Made by a program: the position numbers and the translations under genes
Notes under the pieces: model-generated
Told to the model about the DNA's origin: nothing
The model's database searches: none
The model's input: the letters and a program-made list of their open reading frames with translations, nothing else
From: Phoronis australis
Lineage: Eukaryota; Phoronida; Phoronidae
Assembly: GCA_002633005.1 (NCBI GenBank)
Contig: NMRA01000286.1
Location: forward strand, 216,175-278,174
Length of the DNA stretch: 62,000 bases
Direction of reading: 5' to 3'
Shown: piece by piece, positions 47,985-60,242 of the stretch
Position numbering within the stretch: the first letter of the stretch is position 1
Layout: each line of letters begins with the position of its first letter

Positions 47985-48340
47985 TAAGCAAGAATTGAAA
48001 CTTCAAAATTCAATATCTCAAGAAAGTGTCCAGTTTTAGCCATGTTTCTATTTTCCAACAATACAATCCTTCAATTTCAAAACCATAATTTTATATCTTT
48101 GATTTAAAATCAAGAGTCACCTTATTCTTAGATAAGTCTTTAACACTTAACATATTTTTGACAATGAAAAAATCAGCTCAAGGTAAAGAAAATCTCAAGA
48201 CACAAGTCTGAGCATTTCAGAAAATTCCATTTACAAAAAGTTTCATGGTAAGACTGGTGAAACGACTTTTCCCAATCACTGTACCTTTAAAAAAAATGAT
48301 ATTTTTACCACAAACGCAGAGTACATGACCATGAGAAAGG
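47985..48340 (+). repeat. AT-rich dispersed repeat, copy 6 (diverged)
   Basis: AATATCTCAAGAAAGTGTCC near its start, then CACTGTACCTTT and GTACATGACCATGAGAAAGG near its end, recall copies 4 and 5. Weak alignment. Confidence 0.3.
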
Positions 48341-48769
48341 AATGTGTCATGAATATCGAGAATAGAGTCGCCTTAACTCCCAATTTCATAAATGTATTCT
48401 TCTACAGGCCGTTAGTCACTAGTCACTTAGATATTTTTAATTAGGGCTACATTTAACCCTGAGCAAAAGAAAACGCATGAAATATTGATTTTATGGTTGC
48501 ATCATTTTTAATGCAATATTGATGAGATATAAAGTAGATTTAAAGAAATGAAAACCATTAGTTCCATTTCTTGGTTGTCTTCCACTATTTATTTTGATAT
48601 GAGCATAATAAAATCTCCAATTTCAGACGAAAATAATTTCCAAAATAGGTCTTTTTTCATTTTTAAAAGCTTTCAACAAGGTTATGAATGCCCTCAATTT
48701 CTCAAACAATTGTCTGCTGGTGGTCATGGTGTAGACCTCTGTAATGATATAGCATTCATTTGATGCTGA

Positions 48770-48842
48770 GTATTATTAACAAAAAAATGAAAAAAATCAC
48801 TTGCTCACCATATTGTAAACTGCATTGGTGATATTTTACCTC
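48770..48842 (-). mobile_element. FQ-family element end
   Basis: Read in reverse: GGTAAAATATCACCAATGCA, then ACAATATGGTGAGCAAGTGA and TTTTTTTCATTTTTTTG. This is the left-end signature of the family; the other end is not found. Confidence 0.45.
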
Positions 48843-49195
48843 CAGACTTGCTTCCAATAGTAACATTGTGTGTCATTCTAAGCTAGTGTAAAGACTTCTG
48901 AACTGTTTACACAGACGTCAGGAAACTGGACAGACCTCAAAAATTACGAATGGCAGATTCCCTGAGCCCCAGTTATAAAACGTGTACTAGTCCAACATTG
49001 TCGTATTATTACTGTTGTATTACCATTGTATCATTGTTGTATTACGGGTAAGCATTAGTCAAGATAAATTAAGGCGTGATTGCAATTTTAATTTGCACAT
49101 TGACTTGAGTTAACCAATCTCAATGAACATTTTTATGTGCCAATCCTAAAATTATCCCATCTGACTACTTAGCCCCTCCAGCAAAAACATGAAGT

Positions 49196-49272
49196 TATAA
49201 CTCCTGATACTAATGTTATCATGGGGCGCCCATTATAACTCCCAATGCTATATATTATCATGGGGCGCCCAT
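49196..49272. repeat. 39-bp tandem duplication with GGGGCGCCC core
   Basis: Units at 49196-49233 and 49234-49272 share the 19-bp word TTATCATGGGGCGCCCATT exactly, including a GGCGCC palindrome. Rest of the unit: TATAACTCC(T/C). Confidence 0.85.
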
Positions 49273-52200
49273 TTCCACATCAAACTGCATGACACACAAC
49301 AGGTAACATTGCTGATTACAAGAATGGAAATTAATATGGGCAAAATGGTAAAGTCTTTAGTTTGGACACAGTGTCACGGACATGCTGAATTTTGTTTTGT
49401 CAAATTTCAGAACAAAAATTACATTTAATCAGCATGGTCTGTAAATAATAGCTGTTGTATAAAAATGTTTAATAAAATAATGTTTGAGGGTCCATACATG
49501 ATAGGAATACGGTTTTGAAAAATAGAAAATGGGAATACTAGAAATTATTTTTTGTCCCAAAATGAAGAATTTCAACATGAACCATTTGTACAAAATACTC
49601 ATTAAATAATATTCTTTACAAATCCTACAGTTCCAAAAGCCCTATTTAAGATGAAAGAGATCAATTTCAAATCCTCGCACAATGTCTGATGCTATAAGCT
49701 TATAGAGAAGACTTTTAGAGTTAGTGTGGCTCACAATATTGTGATCACTCATTAAACGGTAGATGGACCCGAAACAGTTCATCGATTCAGTAACTCGAAC
49801 CTAGACTCACGAGTAAGTTAGTCACTGTGCAGCATTTACCAGTCGGTGAACTGTGTTTATAAGTGAGGAACTGTGTTCATGAGTGCTACAGCCATCTTGT
49901 TTCCACCCCCAACATTATATATACCATGGAGTTCTTTGTGATCTCTAATGTTAAGTTTTGATTAGAATAACAATGTAAAAAAATGTTACATACTTAAAGA
50001 ACCTCACTTAACCTTTCCAAAAACAGAAAAGTGCATTTTAGCAAACCTACAACTCTATTTTGTAATTAGTTTTTCCTCTTTTCAGTGCATTAATGCTCCA
50101 GGTCGGTTTTACAGATATTAAAATTACTGCATGACTTGTTGATTATTTCTCAACTAACAGAAACTGGAGAAGGAAACAGTGCCACAACCAGAAACATTTG
50201 AGCAAGACCGATTGCCTCACAGTGCACATTTAATTAAGCAAATGCCCTGAATTCTAACAACGTTCCATCATTGCAAAAGCAACAGGGGTATCTACATCGT
50301 GCAGGATTTACGCCCGCGGAAAATATATCGCAGAAAACAATGTGTGAGAGGTCGTGCATGTGTGACTGGGTGCCATACATCTACATAGAGAATGTACTGA
50401 CCTTGAAAGCAAGCGCGTCATAACAGTCGACACAATGGATGGGCAGAGCATGGACGGAACGAATGACGTCAAATGAATTTGAAAATGATTACTTTTTTAT
50501 GTAATCTATGCATAACTTGAGAAGCATGGACTACTTGGGGAAAGCGAAATGATATAAATTAAGTGAGGCAGAATATAACTGTGGCAAGACTAAGCAAGAG
50601 TGGTTAATTTTTAATGTGTTTTAGATAGGGAAATTAACAATAATGAGTAGTTCAAGGTGAGACCACCTGGGGAAACCCAATGATGCAAATCAAAACCGAT
50701 GAAATATAACAATGGCTACTCTTGAAATGACGTCAATCGGACTAAACAAAGTAAGTGAATTATGATGAAACCATATACGCGCAGCATTTGTGGAAACTGA
50801 ACCTAATGAGAGAAGAAAGTTAGGATCAGGTGATTTCCTGCTAGAACGGAGCGAATTAATGGTAGTTGATCAATCCACTGGGATTCGCCTAATTGATAAA
50901 ATTGTGTAATTCAAATGGTGCCCGTGTAGGTACAATTACCCGACACTAATGGATTGTGCTACCTGAACTGAATCGTTAACAAAGGCATCACTATACATTA
51001 AGCTCAAATGTAGGACTAATGGTACTGTTTTATAGTCATTAGGGCTTTACCACCAGTTTGTAGAGGTGATACTATGTAAAGCTAAGTTAATCTGACCTCT
51101 AGCTTCATAAGATGGACAAAGAAGTTACGGTCAAGTGATTTTTGCATAGATGTGCTAATAACGATAATAATAATAACAGTAATAATAATAATAACGGTAA
51201 ATCCCAACTTCTGGAACTTAGTACAGCAAAATAATTTTCCCAACTTTAGGGAAACGCCTGGTTCCTTCTAATGTAGCACAGTGGTGATGTTCAGTACATG
51301 GTGATTTTTCTTGGTATACACAGAGCGCACGTCTCGAATTCAACTACCACTTGCCAAGGTATAAAAAACACATTTCATACGAATTGCCTTGTTTTCGAAA
51401 CTTATTTCCAAGTTGAGACAAATAACTAAAAAAGAACATAATATCGCACCTTATTTTTCAATTTTATTATCGGCATTGCTACTTATTACATGCAACAATA
51501 AAACTACACAAGGATCAGAATCCCAAACTTAAAGATCATTTTGTTGTAAAATAGTGATCAGGGTTGAAGCAGTGTAGAACTGAAGGTCAAGAACCATATT
51601 GATGCAGAACATAGTTGGTAAATGCTAAAATGATGCAAATCAGACAGGGTGCTGCGGTATGATTTTCCATGTTTATGAGCTCTTGCGTCAGGTGAGCCTG
51701 GCTCTCACCTGGAGCCACCAATAACACTAAACACACCCAGCAAGCATTGTAGTGCCCCCAGCAGGAAATAAAAGTTAATAAACAAACAGGATTACCCAAG
51801 CACAAGGCACAATTTGTCGCTTACGGCCTCACCTGCACAGATCCCTCACAATCTAAACCATGCCAAAAGCCACACATATGCTAGCACAGTATATATGGTA
51901 AAACAAATTAGTGCCAAACATAAGTTCATTTATGTTGGTTGCCATAACCTGTGTTCTCAAAACACCTGAGGACAAGATGAAGGTGCGGGAACCAGCACTT
52001 CAGGAACAACAGGTCACACCCCAATACTGAAGCTAACACCACTTGGATAGTTAAATCTTTGCTAAGCGGATCACCCTCTAACCAGTTTTTGGAGAATGTT
52101 ATCTGACTATGACCACTAATTACACCACACTCCCACCACGTTTAGAACATTATCCATTATCCGTTATCAGTGTGCAGGGTTAAAACGTAATTAACTTAAG

Positions 52201-54574
52201 GTATCAAAACTGCAGTAGCATATGTCATTACCAAGTTCTATCAGCAAATACAGAAGTAAATAGAGTCATAGTTTTTAGAATAGCCATTAGGCAAGCTGAG
52301 ATTTATAAGGGTGATGGACCATGTTTTAGATATGCCAGTCTTTGGAAGCATCAAGGTTTGTTGGACCATAATCCACTGCAACTGCTTAAACTGTGACAAT
52401 TCTAAAATTCTGACAGTTTATGCAGATCCCCGAAGCTCAAACAGTTGTAATTTTATTGAGATAATTTGTAGGCTAGCACAAACTGTGGCAACCCATACGA
52501 TGCATACACACAAGTCTTACCAGTCTTGGTACATGAATGGTTCTGCAACCCCTTAAATGGTCAACCACTGGAAAAAAAACTTTCCTGTTGCAAGTCATGT
52601 GATTCAAGAGAACGGTAATTCAAGATAACAATGGTGAAAGACAAGAGTGTTGAGTATGACAGAATGTGATTGGTGGAAACTGCGACAGTTGGCAGGGATG
52701 ACTTCAACTAAGTAAGTAGTGAGATGTATTTATACAGGAAAGATTCAGTATAACATTAACGTCCTCCCATAGGGTCCCGATAAGAAAGCAAATATTGTGA
52801 ATCTGAAGAGACTGCAGTTATACACCGGTACCTGGATTTACAGATATCTATAGATTCACTCTACCATACATCAGAAACCAGACAGTTCCATAGCATGGTA
52901 CCAGTGAAGAAGAATGAATGTATGTCAAAATCAGCTCTGAACAGAGAAAGGGATTGCCATTGGCACTAAACCTAGTATGGTATGTCTGTAGTGAACCTGA
53001 TTTAGGAGACCCTATGACAATCGGGTGCCATGCCATGAAGACATTTGTAAGCATACAAGCTAAAACATATGGTAACCTCTAGGTACATGGAGGTTGAGTC
53101 AGCCAATGTTGGACTACACAGATTCACTACCGCTGTATCTAGTTGCTAGCCGAAATGATGGGTCTTACAGCCATATTCTGCAACTTGCAATTTGTTTCGG
53201 AGACTACAAACAATTAAAAGTGGTCCACAAAACAATTTTCCAAACTACCCAAAACTACCTTAGGGCTCTATACAAGAGATTCAGAGAATCAAGATACAAA
53301 AACTTCCTTAATATTTTCAGATGTCCTATTTTCTGAGAACTTAAGAGGAAATGTAATTAATCTGCATAGATGTGACATAAGGTGTAGAAACAGATGGACA
53401 TTGACATGTGGATGAAGACTGCAATTGCCACACTCTGTGGTCTTACAAAAATTCTCAAGATTAAACTTGCGCAAAAAACGGCCATTGACAAAACATGTAA
53501 AAATATTTCCCAAAAAACTTAAACACTATGTTTTGTTATCGGATTTTCTTGGCAGTGCTTCTGTTCTTTTAAAGTTTCGTCATACAAAACCTCCAACTCA
53601 CACAGAGAATGCATGAAAGTGGCTGGTAATGAACACTAAGTAACACAATTTTTCTCAGTAACTCAGTAATTGATGGTAGGCCCATAGCGGCTGGTTTGTT
53701 GTCACCTCAAATCACAAGACAAGTCTGATGTATTCAGCATGATAACACGGCCTAATCCTCTGGAGACCCTGCCCAGACTACATTCAAATACCAATAAAAT
53801 AAAGATGTTGGTCTAAGCCATGCAAATCGATGGCAGGAATTAACTCTACAAACATGTGGCACACTCTGCTGTGACACTATGACGGAGACCAGACTCGCAT
53901 GAAGGAGGTTAGCCTTTTAAAGCCCAAACTAGTATCTTTGAAAAAATTTTTTTGGTTTATGTTTTGTTGTGGATTTCTTTGTTTTGGATCTTTAATGCAA
54001 GTTAGTGTTCCTAGTTACAGGTAATACAACCTTAGACAGAATAGCGTTCATTTACTGCTTGAACCCTCAGAAGATTCACCGCCATCTTGATTTATTCCAC
54101 TTTAAAATTTGCAACTTCAGTCTGACCTAATTAGCACATCGCAGGGGAGGGGTCTATGAAAAAAATTTGTACAGCAAATGACAAACAAATAAAAAATCTG
54201 AACACTTATTCAAGTGAGTGACTTTGTACAAAAAAACAATAGCCAAAATTGTCACTTCTCTAGTTTCAATAACTGACTACCTCACTAACAGTAATCAAAA
54301 TTAGACCCGGTACAGTTGATGACTGTACCGAGCACAAAATTTTTGCTGCAAATTAATGAGAAATTTGACAAATTATAATTCCACTTCTTTTCCGTATTCT
54401 GAGCCAAATAGGAGAATTCAGTTTATTGGATGTACACTTTCATCACTTCAGAATGTTCCCATGCCAAAAGAGAAAAATGAAAAAGAGCCTGAACAGAAAA
54501 ATGTATCTATGAGTGGCAGCAAAAATCTTAAGGCGCAGAAACATACAGTCAAAAACTTATTCACCTTACATCAG
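49273..54574. other. Long non-coding stretch, nothing convincing
   Basis: Contains an (AAT) microsatellite at about 51157-51196, an FQ-family fragment at about 49550 (TTTTTTGTCCCAAAATGAAG) and a minus-strand CAAGATGGCGGTGAA start-like context at about 54083 that leads only to 17 codons. No gene supported. Confidence 0.35.
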
Positions 54575-54688
54575 TGGACTGTACATCCGGAGACGGAGAG
54601 TTTCCTAATCAACATACCCGTCAGGTGAAATTGAATGTCATAGTACAGAAATTCAAAACATACCTGTCTTGTGAAAACAGGCTGCAAG
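54575..54688 (+). CDS. Candidate internal exon, unknown protein
   Basis: 114 nt, phase 1-1, between TTCACCTTACATCAG and AGGCTGCAAG followed by GTAAGT, a full-consensus donor. Reads DCTSGDGEFPNQHTRQVKLN, then VIVQKFKTYLSCENRLQ. Two cysteines. A competing frame from the same acceptor (WTVHPETESFLINIPVR, then stop) is also open, so the frame is uncertain. Confidence 0.22.
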
Positions 54689-55297
54689 GTAAGTGAAAAT
54701 GGTAATTCCTTTTTATATGAAAGAGACTGCTTAGCCTTCAAAATTCTAAAAACCCTCAACTTGCCTTTATCAATGTAGTAAAGTCAGACACAATCTTAAC
54801 GTTCAGAAAAAAATTACAGTGTCTGAAATTGAGTTACTGTTAGGAAGTGTCTAGAGTGAAGACTACTGTTCAAAACTTCATATAAATTAGACTACCATAA
54901 CGGATCAACAGAGACCATTAAGAGTAAACTCTGGAAAAACTACCAGGGAGATAAATAAGTTTCTGAGAAAATACCAAGTTGCATATTTCAATCCACTGAA
55001 ATCCGCCCGTGATCTACATTTTCTAACAAAGCCATTCGCCTTCCGAAAGATAAATAAATTATACCCATTGTATACTCAGAAATGACATTTCAGTATGATA
55101 CATATACAAGAGGAAATTTGGACTTATCGCTCATAGCAGGCGTTACAATAACCAAGCCTTGAATAATAAGGACTACCGAATAATTGGGTTCTTGGATTGA
55201 AGTTTCTAAATAGAGATTTGTATTACCTTTAAGATAAAAAGTTGCATCAGGAAAATTAGCTGTCTAAGGGCCACCCCAGACGGGCAGTTACAAGCTA

Positions 55298-55457
55298 AGC
55301 TGTCTGCCTCAAATGAACAATAGCTGAGTTGACAGCGCATGCGAAGGCGCGAACAATTGAATGAACTAGCAGTTAGTTCATTACTTGTTTAATAGTTTTA
55401 ATTTTATGCCTTGGCCAAGCAGTGAGCTCAGCTATCCTTCACTTGAGGCAGACAGCT
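55298..55457. mobile_element. Inverted-repeat element, 31-bp arms
   Basis: AGCTGTCTGCCTCAAATGAA (arm 55298-55328) is mirrored by 55427-55457, with 28 of 31 bases paired. The spacer is about 100 bp. The outer flank AAGGGCCACCCCAGACGGGC may be the true left terminus. Probably a small MITE; no target duplication identified. Confidence 0.6.
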
Positions 55458-55778
55458 CACCAAATAGCTCTCCATTTACGGTAGTCTTAAGTAAGACATG
55501 AAATTCACCCAGCTACAAAGGTAGAGAGTCCGCCTTGAGGCTTTGCCAAGGCAATCTACCCACATCTGTTCACAGAAACATGCGAATAAACATGTAACAT
55601 TTGTATCCCGTATACCATAGCCACTAGGAGAGAGCAAAGTGATAATAAAAAACAAGTTTACAAATTGCATTTTAATGGCAAAAAATAGGCTGCAGCAAAA
55701 GTGCATTCAGCTTAATTTGTAAAACACCTGACAACTTGACCGAATCACTAAATCAAACATGTATTATTGTGAACACAG

Positions 55779-55916
55779 GTAACTCAAAGGTTATACTTAG
55801 TCTCTTCATCACAACTCAAAAATTGGGTCGGACTTGAGCACAAACTGAGGAGCAAAATGACCCTGGTTTTACTAATTTTACTTGAAGGCTTTGGAACAAG
55901 AAGTACAGAAATACTT
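55779..55916 (+). CDS. Candidate internal exon, unknown protein
   Basis: 46 codons in phase 0-0 between TGTGAACACAG and the consensus donor GTAAGT. Only this frame is open across the stretch. Reads VTQRLYLVSSSQLKNWVGLE, then HKLRSKMTLVLLILLEGF. The hydrophobic run MTLVLLILL could be a short membrane or buried segment. The acceptor's pyrimidine tract is weak. It can join in phase to 56363-56441. Confidence 0.27.
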
Positions 55917-56362
55917 GTAAGTACCCGGTAGTTGTTTAAGAGAGTTTTAAAATTGAGGATCTAATCCTGAAATCTCGCAAAATCAACACACACATCAACA
56001 TTGAAAAAGATGAATACATCAAGTGTTTTAATTTAAAATTTGTAAGTAGGGTACCTGAAAAATGAAAGTAAAACAACAGTGAAATTCCAAGTGTCAGTGG
56101 GTTGTTCTATTTCTGCATGTCAAATGATCGTGGTTGGGAAGTACTCAACAGATTTTCCTAGACCAATGCAACACCTGTGGGCCTCTTTGGCACTGCGCCA
56201 AAGGCTCTTGGAAGGTAAAAGAGAGTGGTAGAACAGGTATCGTAAAAATCAATGAATTCTCAATGAAGTGCAATAAAACAGAAACAATCTGTCCATGGTT
56301 CTGCCATTAAAAACATTATAAACAGTGGCTGTAAAACTGACGTCACTTGATGTTGCTTACAG

Positions 56363-56441
56363 ATGAGACCGCCAGCACCAGAAGAGTACAGCAGTCAAAT
56401 GGGGTCTGTACTTTCAGGATTACTCTTATCATTTATAGAAG
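56363..56441 (+). CDS. Candidate internal exon, unknown protein
   Basis: 79 nt, phase 0 to 1, between GATGTTGCTTACAG and TTTATAGAAG followed by GTAACT. Reads MRPPAPEEYSSQMGSVLSGL, then LLSFIE. Joins in phase to 56619-56659 across a 177-nt intron to give SFIEGEIHHYKAGFY. A second open frame exists. No family recognised. Confidence 0.3.
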
Positions 56442-56618
56442 GTAACTTAATACCAAATTCATGATGTTGAAATACTGTCAAGAACTATTTAAACTGGAAA
56501 CCCCCACGATTTTCGGATAACATCCAAGCCCAGGGCCAAAGCCCCTGACACAGAATTAAGAGATTTTCAAAGGGTCAACAATACCCACACAAACATTACA
56601 TAATGAATTTCTATGCAG

Positions 56619-56659
56619 GTGAAATCCACCACTATAAGGCTGGATTTTACATCACAAAG
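56619..56659 (+). CDS. Candidate small exon, unknown protein
   Basis: 41 nt between TTTCTATGCAG and CACAAAG followed by GTCAAG. In the phase set by 56363-56441 it reads EIHHYKAGFYITK. The donor is acceptable but not strong; read-through stops two codons later, so this could also be the end of the protein. Confidence 0.27.
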
Positions 56660-57696
56660 GTCAAGTAGGATGCCTGTGAAATTAAGAGATTGCAGGTCTT
56701 TTTATTAAATGCTGTAAGGCAACTCCACTGCATTCAAAAGGTTTTATGTCAATAAGCAAGTGATATTCACCAGGTGGCGCTAATGAATAAAGGCCCGTTT
56801 TTAAACATCTGAAAAAATCGAGAGCAAAATGCAGATCAACACCAAGGGTTTATTTGAGGGCTCAAGGATCTGCATGCATTTATACAGGTAGAACTGTCAT
56901 CCCACCAGCACAATAACAAGAATTTCAAGTGCCCGTGGCTCATGTGGTGTTAAATTGACAACCAAATGGTAGAAACACACTGGAGTTATTTGACTCATCC
57001 GAGCATAAGCATAGAAAAGGTAGGCGCGAACAATAGCGACTTAAAAATTGCATTCTAAATGAAAGGTTTGTATCAGCTTAGGTAAATTGTTCTGGTCAAG
57101 CAAGCCTGATCATTACAGATGTCAAAAGCACCTGTTCCCATCTGATTGAGAGCTAATCTGGAACCAGGGTTTATATCGTAAATCCGACATCTATGATTAT
57201 CTATCCATAACAATTGCAGTGTTTTGGGATTTTTGGATACTGGAAGAGGCCTAAGATATTGCGAGAACTCACAAATTATGCTATAGTGTACTCACTGACT
57301 AAAATACCATGAACACAAAATGCTGAACTGTCCACAAATTAATTAATCCCCAGAGCCAACTTCTAAGAGCTTCTCATATTTTTCATCCATACGCAATCTA
57401 AAGAATACGAATTCTTGATCATGGTTTCAGTACTTCCACTTGTAAAATCAACACAAATCGAGGAGTTTTGCACTAATATTGTCCCACCTACACAGATGTA
57501 CGGGTGCTTTTGATGTGCATTTCCATTGTTTTTCAATAAAACAACAAACTAAGTTGAGAACGATCCGTATGCTTCCTTTCCAGTTCAAGTTGTTTCACAT
57601 AACAAAAGTATGGCATGAGAGATAGAAAGGCCTTTCAAGACTACATTAATATTTATGCCAACTTCCAAATGAGAGCTTCAGATATATGGCTACGGT

Positions 57697-57760
57697 AAAA
57701 TCTCACCAGTTTCGGACAAAAATAATTGCATGAATTACCCTTTTCCTGTAACATGGTTGA
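57697..57760 (+). mobile_element. FQ-family element end
   Basis: TACGGTAAAATCTCACCAGT followed by TTCGGACAAAAATAATTG is the clearest single example of the family terminus in the window. Its partner end was not identified. Confidence 0.5.
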
Positions 57761-57954
57761 TACTACCCACATTTTTTTCCAAAATAAATCCTGATTGTAG
57801 TAGCCATGGTACAGAAAGTGAAAATAGTAAAGCATTAATTTGATGTTATATATCTTGTATTAAATTAAGAGCAGCGGCGGAACATTGAAATGCACCAAAG
57901 GCTGCACTGCAAATGAAAGGCTTCTTTGTTTTTAAGAATCATAAAAATGTCCAT

Positions 57955-59240
57955 TAGATAGAGCAGAATACGAAGGACCTGCCCGAAAATGGAAAGGCTT
58001 CGTCATTTTCCGAATAGAAAACTATTTCATGACAATCCGTCACATAACTCCAAAGAAGTGAACGCGAAAAACCAAAATTGCACTTGAAAGGCAAAGCGGT
58101 AGTCTGATCCATCCATCTGATATCCAGTAACAGGAATATGCTAGCCAAACTTGCACAACACCTTGCAAGGGGTTTAGGAGTTACAGCCCCAGATACAAAA
58201 AAGTCACTAGGGGACGCAACAGTAGTTGGACTCATATGAAAATCCACGACAATCGTGATTTTCAGTAGAAACATATCAGCCAATTTTCATAATCATAATC
58301 TGAGGTTTAGCATCCAAAGAGGCAGACAACTCAAAAGTAATATGGCCACAGGCAGCGGAGAAAATGTTGATTCCATCCCAAAATTAGAAGGTGCTGTCCT
58401 CTTCATAATAGGAACCTGTATGCCAAATGTCACGAAAAACCAACAGATACAGAAGAAAACTTAAAAACTAAAATTGCCACAAGAGGGCACAGTGGTAGTC
58501 AGGGGTTGTCCAAAGTTGTGGGCAGTCATTGATTCATTTATAAGGTAACAACTGCAAAATCTCACAAAGATCCTGCAAATGATTAAGAGATACAGCCGTG
58601 AATGAAAAAAAAATCACCACACGCAGGCAAGAGGCGTCCAAAAATCAATGTCACCCATAGTCTTCGCATCAGGAGCACAGTTGCTAGGTTTTGAAAATGA
58701 TCCTTTGAGCGGTTTGATAGTTAAAGAAACGGGTGCCAACAAAGGAGTCGCAAAAAGAAAATATAGCCTCTATGTGGCGCAAAAACATATCGAATCCATT
58801 CCAAAGGAACAGCATCATCATTTCCCTAATAAAAACCTTTTTGTGAAATTTCATGAAAATCCGAAGGTAAAGAGGCAAACGTATACACACAAAAATTACA
58901 TCTAGGAAGTACAGCTGTAGTTGCATTGGTCTGAAACTCATCATCAGCCGTTGTCAGCTCATACGACATACGCCAAATTCCACAAAGTCCCTGCTGAGGG
59001 TTTCGGAGATATAGTCGCAAGCAAAAGAGGACAAAAATTGCCACTACGGGACGCCGTCGCCGAAGTGGACAAACCCCTTCAAAAATCAAAATCAGCCTGG
59101 TCTTCTCATCAGAAACACATCCACAAATGTTCACAATTCTTCAAGGTCATCTGTTGACAGCTTCATAGGACCACATCTGCTAAATCTCATTTAGATCTAG
59201 CAAGGGGTTTAGAAGATACACCAGCTGATGCCCTGAGATG
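57955..59240. repeat. Degenerate tandem array, unit about 137 bp, nine or so units
   Basis: A motif of the form AAAATTGCCAC(A/T)A(G)GGG..GCA(C)AGT(A/G)GTAGT recurs at about 58079, 58202, 58345, 58475, 58614, 58764, 58896 and 59039, a mean step of 137 bp. A second motif, TTTAGGAG(T/A)TA(C/T)AG(C/T)C, recurs in phase with it at about 58168, 58440, 58579 and 58999. Units differ heavily, so the array is old. The open frames across it are not conserved between units, so I do not read it as a protein repeat. Confidence 0.75.
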
Positions 59241-59282
59241 ATGGCAACAAGCACCCACACATAAATATGTGGGCGCATAAAT

Positions 59283-59338
59283 TTATGAAATAAAATTTCA
59301 CTTGTCCACCATAGTTTGTGCTGAATTGGTGATATTTG
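59283..59338 (-). mobile_element. FQ-family element end
   Basis: Read in reverse: GTCAAATATCACCAATTCAG, then CACAAACTATGGTGGACAAG and TGAAATTTTATTTC. Same layout as 48770-48842. Confidence 0.45.
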
Positions 59339-59723
59339 ACTGCCTACGTGTATGAATTTGTGGAAAAACTACACTCATGATATCTGAAAGACTTAATCAT
59401 ATTTTGCACTCTGTAAACAATAAAAGATGAAGTAATTAACTCTCTGATTCACATGTGTTGCAATGAATGACCCCATGTGGCAGCTAACAAAAAACCCTTG
59501 GGTTTAAATCAAAATCAAGATCTGTGTAAAATATTGAGCATTAAATTTCCTATTCCATCCCTGCTTTATATTAGTCTTGAAAGCTTTGAGTAACAAGATC
59601 AGGCTGAACACTGACCCATTAGCAGGTTGCATAACACAGTTCAGTGTAATATTCACACAATCTGTTTCCTTGATGAATATCTTATGTTGAGCACTGAGAC
59701 AGGTTGAAAGCCTGGCCATCTTA

Positions 59724-60242
59724 AGGCCCTTTCATACTTACTTAACTCTGGTATGGGCAGAGTGTCATGTAAACTGCGAAGTTAATTGAATCGTTCACAC
59801 CAGCTTCCGTAGTTAACAGAAATTAACAGCATATAACGGGAAGTGACGCTGTCTTCATTGAAGTAATCGTAAGGTAGTACTGATGCATCCCATGCGAGCT
59901 AAAATTTTTTTATGTGACAATTTGGAAACATTAATGTGTGCTAATTGACATAACACTTATTTCTTAGTCGATTGGTGATTATTCAAGCAAAATATAAGCA
60001 ACTATTAGCGATGACACTGCCCTTTAATTCTTGATGATATCAGTGGGGTCTGGTGATAACTTTGATGAGAAATGAGTTGGCCGCTCATACTGTGCCACAG
60101 CGTCACCACTATGCTGTTAAATCCACATGGTTACAGTTAAGTGGCACTGTTAACTTCGTTCCAGGACCGAAGTTAACCGTTCATACTGATGGCTACAGCT
60201 CCCCAAAACATTGACGTGTCAAGGTTAGTATGTAAGGACCTT
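59724..60242 (+). mobile_element. Harbinger-like MITE, copy D (full length)
   Basis: Ends AGGCCCTTTCATACTTAC and, in reverse, AGGTCCTTACATACTAACC. Flanked by TTA (59721-59723) and TTAT. Internal order as in copies A and B (TTAACAGCATATAACGGGAAG, CCAGGACCGAAGTTAACCG). About 519 bp. Confidence 0.75.

Noticed and set aside
54041-54085. Minus-strand gene start CAAGATGGCGGTG
   Set aside because: Opens only 17 codons and has no good donor.
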